A stretch of 14,938 nt of DNA from Casp-actino8 sp040381935 (GTDB lineage Bacteria > Actinomycetota > Acidimicrobiia > Acidimicrobiales > Ilumatobacteraceae). The DNA is taken from positions 1 through 14,938 of the forward strand of contig JBEIGJ010000044.1 in NCBI GenBank assembly GCA_040381935.1, in the 5' to 3' direction. The notes beneath the pieces were generated by a model. The model saw only the letters and a list, made by a program, of their open reading frames with translations, made no database searches and was not told the DNA's origin. Below, one piece after another: positions 6,732-14,194 of this stretch (positions are counted from its first letter, which is position 1; every line of letters starts with the position of its first letter). The position numbers and the translations under genes were made by a program.

Positions 6732-9041
6732 GTGAGATTCATCGCCTGGTGGATGCGGCTGTCGATCGTGGTCGTGGCCGGGGCGCTCGTGGTAAGCGCT
6801 CTCGTCGTCGGTGTTGCTCCCCGGCTCTGGCAGATGGCCAATGCCCACGAACAAGACCCCATTTCCCTACCCGAGTGGGAGGGTATTGCGGAGCGAAGTT
6901 ACGTCTATGACGTGCGCGGCAACGAGATCGGAGCTTACGAACTGGAAAACAGTCAGCCGGTCTCGCTGTCCCAGGTACCCAAAGGGGTCATCGATGCCAT
7001 CCTTGCCGTTGAAGACCGCGAGTTCTATCGGCATAAAGGGGTGAACGTTCGAGGTCTGTTTCGAGCCACTTTGTCGAACTTTGAAGGTGGTGCGAAACAG
7101 GGGGCGTCGACCATCACCCAACAGGTGGTGAAAATCGAATACCTGGGCGGTCTGGAACGAGATGGACGGTACAAACTGCTGCAGATCGCCTATGCCCTGC
7201 GTTTGGAAAAGGAGCGCACCAAAGACGAGATCCTCGAGCGGTATCTCAACACCATTTTCTTTGGAAACAACACCTACGGCATTCAGGCAGCGGCCGAGGT
7301 GTACTTCGGAAAGCGGGTTGAGGATCTCACCGTGATCGAGGGGACCTTCCTGGCCGGATTAATTCAAGCACCATCGAGCTATGACCCCATTCGTAAACCA
7401 GAGCAAAGTCGACGTCGTTTCAGCGAAGTATTGACCGCGGTCGTAGAGCAGGAGTTGATCACTCCCGTTGAAGCCGAAGCCATTGAAAGCTGTTTGCAGC
7501 CAAGTGACGATGAATCGGAAAAGGCTCGTTGCGAGGGAAGTTGGCAGATTCCCGAAGTGGTGCGCACCATCCCGGAAAAAACCATCGTGCGCACGCATTT
7601 CAGTGAAGAGGTCAAGTCGTACCTCTTGAACAAGAGCAATATTTTGGGTGAAACATACCGCGAGCGTTACAACCGACTGTTCCGAGGCGGGTTGCGGGTT
7701 TACACCACTCTCGATCCAGTTGTTCAACAAGCAGCCGAAGCAGCCAAGACCGAACATCTGCCAGTCAATGGAGCGGGAATCGAGGCTGCCGTTGTCACTC
7801 TCGATAGCAGGACTGGAGCGGTACGGGCCATGGTGGGCGGTAAGCCGTTCGTGCCGGGACGCAATGAGGTGAACTTGGCCCTGGCCACCCGTCAGACCGG
7901 ATCGAGTATCAAGATCTTCATCTTGGCTGCAGCGGTGCAGGCCGGAGCACAAAATGACGACCTGATCGACGGTGTCCTGCCCTGCACCTTGCCCAATCCC
8001 GATGACCCGGACAATCCTTTCGCCATCACCCAAGGTGTCAGTCGCGAGACCAGCACCTTGGAGGAGATGACTTGGTATTCGATCAACTGCGCTTACGCGC
8101 GACTCTCACAAGTTGTCGGTTTGGACCGAGTTGTGGACACCACCTATCGCATGGCCAGCAACTTGTACTTGCGGCCGGGTGTAGTGGACGGCAGTCGTGC
8201 GCCGATTTTGCCTTACGCGTCATACGCGACCGGGGCCAATGAGATGAGTCCCCTGGATATGGCGTCCGGTACTCAGACCTTGGCCAACAATGGTGTGCAC
8301 AAAGAGCCGTACTACATCGAGCGCATCGAAGACCCAGAGGGTGTGATCTACGAACACCGAGACGAAGGCATCGAAGTGCTCTCCGCCGATGCTGCACAGC
8401 GTGTCACCGGGATTCTCAAAGGTGTCATGGTCAGTGGAACGGCGCGTCGCTCTGCACTTGATGGGCGAGAATCCGCGGGCAAGACGGGAACCCAGGACAA
8501 CAACACCAATGCCTGGATGGTTGGTTATACCCCGGAACTGACCACTGCGGTGTGGGTGGGCCATCCAGATCTGTATCTACCGATGAACAACATCCCCGAA
8601 TTCGTCGCCGTTGACGTGCGTCGGGTTCAAGGGGGTACCTTCCCAGCACGAATATGGAAGGCCACGATGGATGGCGCGCTGGCCGGGCAGTCCGCCAGTC
8701 AATTCACCGCACCAAATCCCAATCCGCGCCCTGCCAGCCAACTCTTTTTGCCCGGAGTTGATTGTTTGGTACGGGCAACAGTGAACACCGATCTGTGGAC
8801 GGCTCTCTTTGGTGGTATCCCGACCAGTACCGCACCTCCCGTCAATGGCGAAGAGCAGATGACCCCGCCGGGAATGGTGACAACTACCACTTTTCCATGG
8901 TTCGGTATCCTGCCGGACTCCAATCTGCCCGAAGACATCGCGGCCTTGACCACAACTGTGCCGCGCGGCCAAGTGGATCCCACGTGGCCCGTTCCCACGA
9001 TCGATCCGACTCAGTACTCGATCGTTCCCTGTCCCGCCTAA
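6732..9041 (+). CDS. Bifunctional class A penicillin-binding protein (PBP1A-type), about 769 aa
   Basis: This enzyme polymerises and cross-links peptidoglycan on the outer face of the membrane. Numbering from the GTG at 6732, a short cytoplasmic start leads into a transmembrane anchor (about residues 7-28). The GT51 glycosyltransferase domain has EDREFYRHKGV (catalytic Glu94), GASTITQQVVK and RTKDEILERYLNTIFFGNN. The transpeptidase domain has SSIK (Ser391, Lys394), SIN (Ser450-Asn452) and KTGT (584-587). A Pro/Thr-rich tail ends CPA. Cysteine pairs in the inter-domain region (CLQPSDDESEKARC) and the tail could form disulfides outside the cell. GTG 6732 is preferred because GGTGG lies 7 nt upstream; an in-frame TTG at 6699 would add 11 residues. 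It is the first gene of a long plus-strand series, with 16 nt before the zinc-ribbon gene. Confidence 0.96.
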   Translation: MRFIAWWMRLSIVVVAGALVVSALVVGVAPRLWQMANAHEQDPISLPEWEGIAERSYVYDVRGNEIGAYELENSQPVSLSQVPKGVIDAILAVEDREFYRHKGVNVRGLFRATLSNFEGGAKQGASTITQQVVKIEYLGGLERDGRYKLLQIAYALRLEKERTKDEILERYLNTIFFGNNTYGIQAAAEVYFGKRVEDLTVIEGTFLAGLIQAPSSYDPIRKPEQSRRRFSEVLTAVVEQELITPVEAEAIESCLQPSDDESEKARCEGSWQIPEVVRTIPEKTIVRTHFSEEVKSYLLNKSNILGETYRERYNRLFRGGLRVYTTLDPVVQQAAEAAKTEHLPVNGAGIEAAVVTLDSRTGAVRAMVGGKPFVPGRNEVNLALATRQTGSSIKIFILAAAVQAGAQNDDLIDGVLPCTLPNPDDPDNPFAITQGVSRETSTLEEMTWYSINCAYARLSQVVGLDRVVDTTYRMASNLYLRPGVVDGSRAPILPYASYATGANEMSPLDMASGTQTLANNGVHKEPYYIERIEDPEGVIYEHRDEGIEVLSADAAQRVTGILKGVMVSGTARRSALDGRESAGKTGTQDNNTNAWMVGYTPELTTAVWVGHPDLYLPMNNIPEFVAVDVRRVQGGTFPARIWKATMDGALAGQSASQFTAPNPNPRPASQLFLPGVDCLVRATVNTDLWTALFGGIPTSTAPPVNGEEQMTPPGMVTTTTFPWFGILPDSNLPEDIAALTTTVPRGQVDPTWPVPTIDPTQYSIVPCPA

Positions 9042-9057
9042 GGCGTACAGTCAAGAT

Positions 9058-9762
9058 ATGAATGTGACCGCGTTGCTAGAACTTCAGCGGCTCGACACGG
9101 CGATAGATCAAGCCGTGGTGTCTCTGCAGCGACTCCCGGAACGTCAAGAGCATGCAGATCGGGCTAGAGATCTGGCGCAATTACGTGCCCGTCGTGATGA
9201 CATCCGGCGAGAGCAGGCCAATCTGGAGTCTGAATTGGCGGCGATCGAAACCACATCGGCTGAAGTCGATGCTCATCGCTCTCGCCTCAACAAACAAATG
9301 AAGACCATCATCGCTCCCCGTGAAGCAGAGGCTCTACAACATGAATTGGAAGTTCTCGCCCTTCAGCGGAGCGATCTCGATGATCGAGGTCTGCTCCTTC
9401 TCGAGTCGAGTAGTGAAGCCGATCGAGATATCGAACGCCTTCGCGGTGAAGAAGCAATAGCAGCAGCAGTCGAGGACACAGCGCGACAGGAACTTGAACG
9501 GGCCACTGCAGCAGCAGAGGCAACTCTGGCCGCTCTGCGTGAAGAGCGCGAGTCGCTGGCGGCAACGCTGCCTGTGGCTGATGTGACTGCGTATGACACA
9601 TTGCGGGCCACTTTCGGGGGAGTGGCCATTGCGGTGATTCAGCACGGAATGTGCGGGGGTTGTCATATGGATCTGTCGGTGGCAGAACTCGATGCGATGA
9701 AGCGGCAACCAGCCGATCAGATCGTCGAATGTCCGAACTGCAACCGTCTTTTGGCGCGCTGA
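9058..9762 (+). CDS. Coiled-coil protein with C-terminal C4 zinc ribbon (DUF164/CT398-like), 234 aa
   Basis: Residues 1 to about 175 are almost entirely charged and helical (for example RARRDDIRREQANLESELAA), predicting a long antiparallel coiled-coil hairpin. The C-terminus has a zinc ribbon with Cys199-x2-Cys202 (CGGC) and Cys225-x2-Cys228 (CPNC), plus the segment MDLSVAELDAMK typical of the family. This is the conserved actinobacterial family that includes M. tuberculosis Rv2229c. Its role is not firmly known; nucleic-acid or protein-complex binding is usually suspected. The ATG at 9058 is 16 nt after the penicillin-binding protein stop and has only a weak ribosome binding site. The stop is separated by one base from the ATG of the next gene, so translation is likely coupled. 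Confidence 0.92.
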   Translation: MNVTALLELQRLDTAIDQAVVSLQRLPERQEHADRARDLAQLRARRDDIRREQANLESELAAIETTSAEVDAHRSRLNKQMKTIIAPREAEALQHELEVLALQRSDLDDRGLLLLESSSEADRDIERLRGEEAIAAAVEDTARQELERATAAAEATLAALREERESLAATLPVADVTAYDTLRATFGGVAIAVIQHGMCGGCHMDLSVAELDAMKRQPADQIVECPNCNRLLAR

Positions 9763-9763
9763 G

Positions 9764-10237
9764 ATGCTGCTGTGGTTTGTTGGGACCGGGGTCCTCAGTA
9801 TTTGGTTCGTTTTTCGCGACCCAAACTTTGACTATCGATTTCTGATTCTTGGCGTCTTGACCCCTGACGTCATCGATGGACTTTGGGGTGGAGCTCGGGG
9901 GTTGCATTCAGTCACCGTCAGCGTTGTGGCACTAATCGTGGTCATGCTGATGACCATCGGCCGGCGATCTCTCCGCAAGAGACTGCTCGGAATTCCTATT
10001 GGATTCTTTTTGCACTTGGTCTACGACGGAGCGTTTGCTAACACCGGTGTTTTCTGGTGGCCGTTCACTGGTTTGTCTTTCGATGGGAGCCGTCTCCCGG
10101 TTGTCGAGCGCGGCTGGGCGAATGTGTTTTTCGAATGTGTCGGTTTCGGGTTGTGCGCCTTTATGTGGCGCCGTTCTTCAATGAGCGATGCCAGAGTCCG
10201 TCGTGAGTTTTTCTCCAGTGGACGATTGAGCATATGA
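9764..10237 (+). CDS. Small membrane protein, YdjM/DUF457-like putative metal-dependent hydrolase, 157 aa
   Basis: Three to four hydrophobic helices are visible (about residues 1-16, 26-34, 48-64 and 120-134), so this is an integral membrane protein. It carries the pattern of the YdjM-like membrane metal-dependent hydrolase family: PDVID (Asp35, Asp38), LHS (His48), then HLVYD (His84 and Asp88) followed by GVFWWPF. In the family these Asp/His residues are thought to bind metal, but the reaction is unknown. The first copy of the motif is degenerate, lacking the usual HR before the HS. It starts one base after the zinc-ribbon stop (TGAGATG) and overlaps the next ATG as ATGA. Assignment to the family is moderate; reality of the gene is high. 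Confidence 0.8.
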   Translation: MLLWFVGTGVLSIWFVFRDPNFDYRFLILGVLTPDVIDGLWGGARGLHSVTVSVVALIVVMLMTIGRRSLRKRLLGIPIGFFLHLVYDGAFANTGVFWWPFTGLSFDGSRLPVVERGWANVFFECVGFGLCAFMWRRSSMSDARVRREFFSSGRLSI

Positions 10238-10842
10238 AACCGAGTTCATTGATCATTGTGCGACACGGACGTACTGCCTATAACGCGCAGGGGCTCCTAC
10301 AGGGACGCGTGGACAATCCACTCGATGCGGTGGGCGAACAACAAGCTGCTGTCCTGGGCGACCATATCGCCCCGTTGCTCGATGGCCAAGCAGTCATCAT
10401 GAGTAGTCCGTTACTCCGAGCCCGTTCAACTGCGGCAGCTCTTGCAGAGCGAACGGGAATCGAGATCGTGATCGACGAACGATGGATCGAGTTGTCTTAT
10501 GGCGTGTACGACGGAGTTCCCCAAGGTGAAGTACCCGCCGATGTGTGGGCACGGTGGCGAGATGATCCGCATTTCGCACCCGACCAGGGTGAAACGCTGG
10601 CTCAGGTGCAAAAGCGCGTGAGCCAGGCCTGTGAGGAACTCTTGGAGTCGCTTCAGGGCCGCACCGCAGTCATTGTCTCCCATGTTTCTCCAATCAAGTC
10701 AGCGGTGGCTTGGGCACTGGGGGTGGATGTGGGGGTGAGTTGGCGCACCCATTTGGATACCGCCTCGATGACGCGGATCACCCTGACGAGCCGGGGTCCG
10801 GTCCTGCGATCATTCAACGAATTGCCGGCCGGGTTGCGGTGA
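10234..10842 (+). CDS. Histidine phosphatase family protein (phosphoglycerate mutase-like), 202 aa
   Basis: This is a 2H-phosphatase of branch 1 (PGM/CobC-like). The catalytic core is visible: VRHGRT (Arg10, His11 nucleophile), the second Arg in SSPLLRARST (Arg62), Glu86 in WIELSYG as acid/base, and His150 in VSHVSPIK. In actinobacteria, phosphatases of this type next to the zinc-ribbon family include the C-terminal half of Rv2228c, which is fused to an RNase HI domain and has alpha-ribazole phosphatase activity. Here there is no RNase H domain. The substrate could be alpha-ribazole phosphate, a sugar phosphate or another phosphoester. The ATG overlaps the upstream stop (ATGA), and the stop codon overlaps a GTG that opens a possible small ORF. 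Confidence 0.93.
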   Translation: MKPSSLIIVRHGRTAYNAQGLLQGRVDNPLDAVGEQQAAVLGDHIAPLLDGQAVIMSSPLLRARSTAAALAERTGIEIVIDERWIELSYGVYDGVPQGEVPADVWARWRDDPHFAPDQGETLAQVQKRVSQACEELLESLQGRTAVIVSHVSPIKSAVAWALGVDVGVSWRTHLDTASMTRITLTSRGPVLRSFNELPAGLR

Positions 10843-10949
10843 CCGAGGGGCTGGCGGCCTGGTTGACTACGCTTATGGCGTCGGGGGTGTACATCGCCCG
10901 ATCCGTGCACCGGGCTGATCCGGAACTCGGAACGTTCACACGTCGTTAA
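10839..10949 (+). CDS. Possible small ORF, 36 codons, GTGA-coupled
   Basis: GTG at 10839 overlaps the histidine-phosphatase TGA (GTGA) and opens a 36-codon frame ending TAA at 10947-10949. The product starts (M)TEGLAAWLTTLMASGVYI and ends in a basic, polar tail (TRR). It has an amphipathic or weakly hydrophobic N-terminal helix and no known domain. Support is positional: the same overlap style links the preceding genes, and the frame fills the gap exactly up to the thiolase ribosome binding site. The frame is also open upstream to 10710, inside the phosphatase gene, so it may be fortuitous. Function is unknown. Confidence 0.4.
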   Translation: MTEGLAAWLTTLMASGVYIARSVHRADPELGTFTRR

Positions 10950-10954
10950 CTGGA

Positions 10955-10962
10955 GAGAAGGA
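10955..10962 (+). promoter_or_regulatory. Strong ribosome binding site GAGAAGGA for the thiolase gene
   Basis: GAGAAGGA lies 6 nt upstream of the ATG at 10969 and fixes the thiolase start. It directly follows the stop of the small ORF at 10949, so the thiolase could be the last gene of the same transcript or have its own promoter within the preceding 100 nt. TTGACT at 10863-10868 resembles a -35 box, but I find no matching -10. Confidence 0.65.
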
Positions 10963-10968
10963 ACCGTC

Positions 10969-12171
10969 ATGCCCGAAGCAGTCATCGTTGCCACCGCCCG
11001 GAGCCCCATTGGTCGGGCCCATAAGGGTTCGTTGACCACTCTGCGTACCGATGACATGGCTGCACAGATCGTGCGGGCATTGATGGCCCAAGTGCCTCAG
11101 GTCAAAGGTTCCGATATCGAAGATTTGATCATCGGTGTGGGTCGGCCCGCGGGTGAGGCTGGTTTCAACTTGGGTCGCATTGTGGCTCTTCTGGCTGGTA
11201 TTCCCGAAGCGCCCGGCGTAGTGGTGAATCGCTATTGCTCATCCAGTTTGCAGACCATTCGTATGGCTGCTCATGCCATCAAAGCCGGTGAGGGTGACTG
11301 TTTCATCGCTGCTGGTGTTGAAGCCGTGAGTCGCTACGGTTCGGGCGCATCTGATACCGCACCGAATGCGATCTTTGCTGAACCGGGTGAGCGAACCAAG
11401 TTGCGCTCCGCCGGCGGCCAGCCAACCTGGACCCCGCCCAGCGCTTTAGCTGATGCCTACATCGCCATGGGTCAGACTGCGGAGAATGTGCGCGAGGTCG
11501 AGGGTGTCACGCGCGAAGAGATGGATGCGTTTGCCAAACTGAGCCAGGATCGAGCTAGCGCCAATGTGGCCAACGGGTTCTTCGATGCCGAAATCACCCC
11601 GTTGACTCTCCCCGATGGAACAGTGGTGTCGAAAGACGATTGTCCGCGCGAAGGGACCACTCTCGAAGGTTTGGCGGCCTTGAAGCCAGCTTTCCGTCCC
11701 GATGGACAGATCACCGCCGGTAACGCCTGTCCGCTCAACGATGGTGCGGCTGCAGTCTTGGTGATGAGCGATACCAAGGCCAAGCAATTGGGTCTAACCC
11801 CACTGGCGCGGGTGGTATCGAGTGGCGTATCGGCTCTGAACCCGGAAATCATGGGTCTCGGTCCGATCGAGGCCAGCCGTCAGGCTTTGAAGCGAGCCGG
11901 TATGACCATCGCCAATGTTGATCTGGTCGAGATCAATGAGGCCTTTGCTGCTCAGGTCATCCCCTCGGCCAAGCATCTCGGTATCGAATGGGACAAGTTG
12001 AATGTGCACGGCGGTGCAATTGCTCTTGGTCACCCTTTTGGCATGACGGGGGCCCGCATCATGACCACGCTCATTCACGGACTGCAAGAGACCAATAAGA
12101 CTGTCGGTCTGGAAACCATGTGTGTTGGCGGCGGTCAGGGTATGGCAATGATCGTTGAGCGTCTCAGCTAG
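10969..12171 (+). CDS. Thiolase (acetyl-CoA C-acyltransferase), 400 aa
   Basis: This condensing/thiolytic enzyme either cleaves 3-ketoacyl-CoA in beta-oxidation or joins acetyl-CoA units. All catalytic marks are present: the nucleophile Cys90 in NRYCSSSLQ, the NEAFAAQ motif, His355 in GGAIALGHPFGMTGAR and the second Cys385 in MCVGGGQGMAM. The N-terminus AVIVATARSPIGRAHKG is also typical. Length matches the family. Sequence alone does not separate a FadA/FadI degradative thiolase from an acetoacetyl-CoA thiolase; no partner hydratase/dehydrogenase gene lies in the window. It has a strong ribosome binding site, and its 3' end overlaps the convergent MFS gene by 8 nt. Confidence 0.96.
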   Translation: MPEAVIVATARSPIGRAHKGSLTTLRTDDMAAQIVRALMAQVPQVKGSDIEDLIIGVGRPAGEAGFNLGRIVALLAGIPEAPGVVVNRYCSSSLQTIRMAAHAIKAGEGDCFIAAGVEAVSRYGSGASDTAPNAIFAEPGERTKLRSAGGQPTWTPPSALADAYIAMGQTAENVREVEGVTREEMDAFAKLSQDRASANVANGFFDAEITPLTLPDGTVVSKDDCPREGTTLEGLAALKPAFRPDGQITAGNACPLNDGAAAVLVMSDTKAKQLGLTPLARVVSSGVSALNPEIMGLGPIEASRQALKRAGMTIANVDLVEINEAFAAQVIPSAKHLGIEWDKLNVHGGAIALGHPFGMTGARIMTTLIHGLQETNKTVGLETMCVGGGQGMAMIVERLS

Positions 12172-13336
12172 CAGGTATTGCGGAACCCTTCTCGGCCATC
12201 AATGGGCGTGCCAATAGGCGCGCCGTGCTACCCAAGATGAGAACGCAGACGCCGGCGATTGTGAACAGCGTCGGTGCGGACACTTGTCCATAGCCCCACG
12301 TGGCAATCATGGCCACAGCGGCGGCGACCAATTGATTACAGGCTCCCGCTACTCCTTGAGCGGCACTGGCAAAGCCGATTGGCGCGCCCCGAGCCAAGAG
12401 CCCTTGTGCTGCTGGTGCACCTCCCGCTTGGGCACAGGACTCCACCACGCCGAACATGATGGGAATCAGCGGCAAGGTGAACCAACCGTACAAAGCGGTC
12501 AGTGGGGCGACGAAGATGACGGCAGTGAAGGCCACCGAAATCTGTCCCCGGCGATCGGCGAGTCGACCGCCAAAGCGTGACAACAAAACGAATGGTACGG
12601 CATAGGCGGCCAGGCTCAATCCGACGACTGCGTCACTGGCGCCGAGATCAGTGAGAAAGCGATCCCAGAGGCTGTCGTACAGCCCAACCGGAAGAGCCAG
12701 GGAAATGAGAAACAGCGTGGGAACCAAAACTGAACGATGACGCAGCAAACCAAAGGACAAGCGCTGGGTCGAAGAAGAGCGCGGGAGCAAGGGAAGTTGT
12801 TGGGTGCTGACGATGGCAAGGGCGATCATGGCTGAAACGGAAAACAAAATGAACGGCCAGCGCAGACCAAGTGGCCCGACCAAGATGCCGCCGATCACTG
12901 GACCGGTAACGAATCCAGCCAATTCGATACCACCGAGCGCTCCGAGGCGTTCAGAGACTCCTTCGCGGTCGAGGGAAGCCATCAGAGCGCGTGCCGGAGG
13001 AAGAAAGCATCCGGCTGCTGAGCCGGCAAAGGCGCGAGCGATGACGAACACAATGAGCGACGAGCCAGCGGCAAAGATTGCGTTTCCAATAATGGCCAGG
13101 ATGGTGCCGATGATCAGAAGGTGACGGGCGTAGCCGCGATCGGCCAAGGGGGCGATGGTGACTTGTACCGCAAAGGAAGCAAGAAATCCGGCAGCAGCGA
13201 TGAATCCCAGCCCGGCATCTCCAAACCCGAATTCGTCTTGCAGGTTTCCCATCAAGGCAAAGACGACACTGTTGCTTGCTGACAAGGTGAAGGCCGCACC
13301 CAACAGGACACGTTCGGTGGACTTGGTAGAAGCCAT
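12164..13336 (-). CDS. MFS transporter, probable drug/metabolite exporter, 390 aa
   Basis: Twelve hydrophobic segments of MFS layout are visible in a cytoplasmic-membrane protein. Motif A-like loops occur after TM2 (PLADRGYARHLL, about 63-74) and after TM8 (FGGRLADRRGQ, about 255-265). TM5 contains GFVTGPVIGG (141-150), which fits antiporter motif C (GxxxGPxxGG) and favours proton-coupled export over uptake. The substrate is unknown. The start is the ATG at 13334-13336, with GAGG just upstream. It is the third gene of a minus-strand set with DAHP synthase and a serine hydrolase; the gap to the hydrolase stop is 12 nt. Its 3' end overlaps the thiolase 3' end tail-to-tail, with no visible terminator in between. 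Confidence 0.92.
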   Translation of the reverse strand: MASTKSTERVLLGAAFTLSASNSVVFALMGNLQDEFGFGDAGLGFIAAAGFLASFAVQVTIAPLADRGYARHLLIIGTILAIIGNAIFAAGSSLIVFVIARAFAGSAAGCFLPPARALMASLDREGVSERLGALGGIELAGFVTGPVIGGILVGPLGLRWPFILFSVSAMIALAIVSTQQLPLLPRSSSTQRLSFGLLRHRSVLVPTLFLISLALPVGLYDSLWDRFLTDLGASDAVVGLSLAAYAVPFVLLSRFGGRLADRRGQISVAFTAVIFVAPLTALYGWFTLPLIPIMFGVVESCAQAGGAPAAQGLLARGAPIGFASAAQGVAGACNQLVAAAVAMIATWGYGQVSAPTLFTIAGVCVLILGSTARLLARPLMAEKGSAIPAS

Positions 13337-13348
13337 GACCTCAGCCTG

Positions 13349-14194
13349 TCATGTGCAATTCGCGAAAACGGCGATGACATCGTCGCTCAAACCGGACCAG
13401 GAAGTGATGGCGTCCGCAGACCATTGCTCGAAATCGCGATCGGTGAGGGCGACGAGAGCAACATCAACTTTTCGGTCGATCCACATCATGGTTCCGGATC
13501 CGCCAAAGTGTCCAACGGTTTCCGGGGAGTTGTTCACTCCCATCCAGTGCGGATGTTTGGTTCCGTGGATTTCGAAACCAAGACTCCAGGGATTCGGTGC
13601 AAAAGAGCCAATGCCGGGCACCATCCCCGCTAGTGAAGGAAACTGCACTGAGAGCGCCTTATTGGCGGTCGACGGAGCGATCAACATCGGACGAAGAACC
13701 TCGTGTGCGAAACGTAAGAGATCATCGACGTTGCTGGTGATGCCGTGTGCGGCTGAGCCGTGGAGATGAGACGATGTCATCCCTAGTGGAGCAAAGACTG
13801 CTTCGTACAGGTACGCCTCGAAAGTCAGACCCGTTTGTGTCGCCACATGTCGAGCGGCAAGTTCGATACCGGTATTGGAGTAGATGCGGCGTCGTTCAAT
13901 GGCAGTGATGGGTTCAGTGGAATCGAATCCATAGCCGGCGGCGTGGGAGAGGCAATGGCGCACTGTGGCCCCGTTAGTACCAATGGCATCATCGAGGTTG
14001 ATCGAACCTTCTTCAACGGCAACGAGGCAGGCCCAGGCAGCTATTGGTTTGGAGACTGATGCCAAACGGTAGAGGCGTTGGGCGTCGCCGTGCGTCGACC
14101 CGCTTCCGTCACCGGCTATGACTCCGACACCGGAATGATGTACGGGCCACGAGTCGATCTGCTGCAAGATCGCGCCGAGGCGGGAATCAGGCAA
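13349..14194 (-). CDS. Serine hydrolase, beta-lactamase/class C (EstB-like) family, about 281 aa
   Basis: This penicillin-binding-protein-like serine hydrolase would act as an esterase, D-aminopeptidase or similar. Counting from the TTG at 14194, the triad motifs are SVSK (Ser46 nucleophile, Lys49), YSN (Tyr105) and HFGGSG (His229, replacing the KTG triad as in EstB-type esterases). It is shorter than most family members (usually about 350-400 aa) and has no signal peptide, so it is probably cytoplasmic. The frame stays open to 14401, but that part is antisense-style noise within the DAHP synthase gene. I infer the TTG at 14192-14194 as start: it overlaps the DAHP synthase stop by 8 nt (TTGCCTGA) and leaves a sensible N-terminus (PDSRLGAILQQIDSW). 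No good ribosome binding site supports it, so coupling is likely. Confidence 0.82.
   Translation of the reverse strand: MPDSRLGAILQQIDSWPVHHSGVGVIAGDGSGSTHGDAQRLYRLASVSKPIAAWACLVAVEEGSINLDDAIGTNGATVRHCLSHAAGYGFDSTEPITAIERRRIYSNTGIELAARHVATQTGLTFEAYLYEAVFAPLGMTSSHLHGSAAHGITSNVDDLLRFAHEVLRPMLIAPSTANKALSVQFPSLAGMVPGIGSFAPNPWSLGFEIHGTKHPHWMGVNNSPETVGHFGGSGTMMWIDRKVDVALVALTDRDFEQWSADAITSWSGLSDDVIAVFANCT

Noticed and set aside
7359..8033. Minus-strand frame of 224 aa inside the penicillin-binding protein gene
   Set aside because: It is antisense to the conserved glycosyltransferase-transpeptidase coding sequence, with no recognisable domain or start context.
9308..9907. Minus-strand frame of 199 aa opposite the zinc-ribbon and membrane-protein genes
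   Set aside because: Its Leu/Pro/His-rich sequence mirrors the Ala/Glu-rich coiled-coil codons of the real gene.
13155..13769. Plus-strand frame of 204 aa across the MFS and hydrolase genes
   Set aside because: It spans two real genes and the gap between them in antisense, with noise-like composition.
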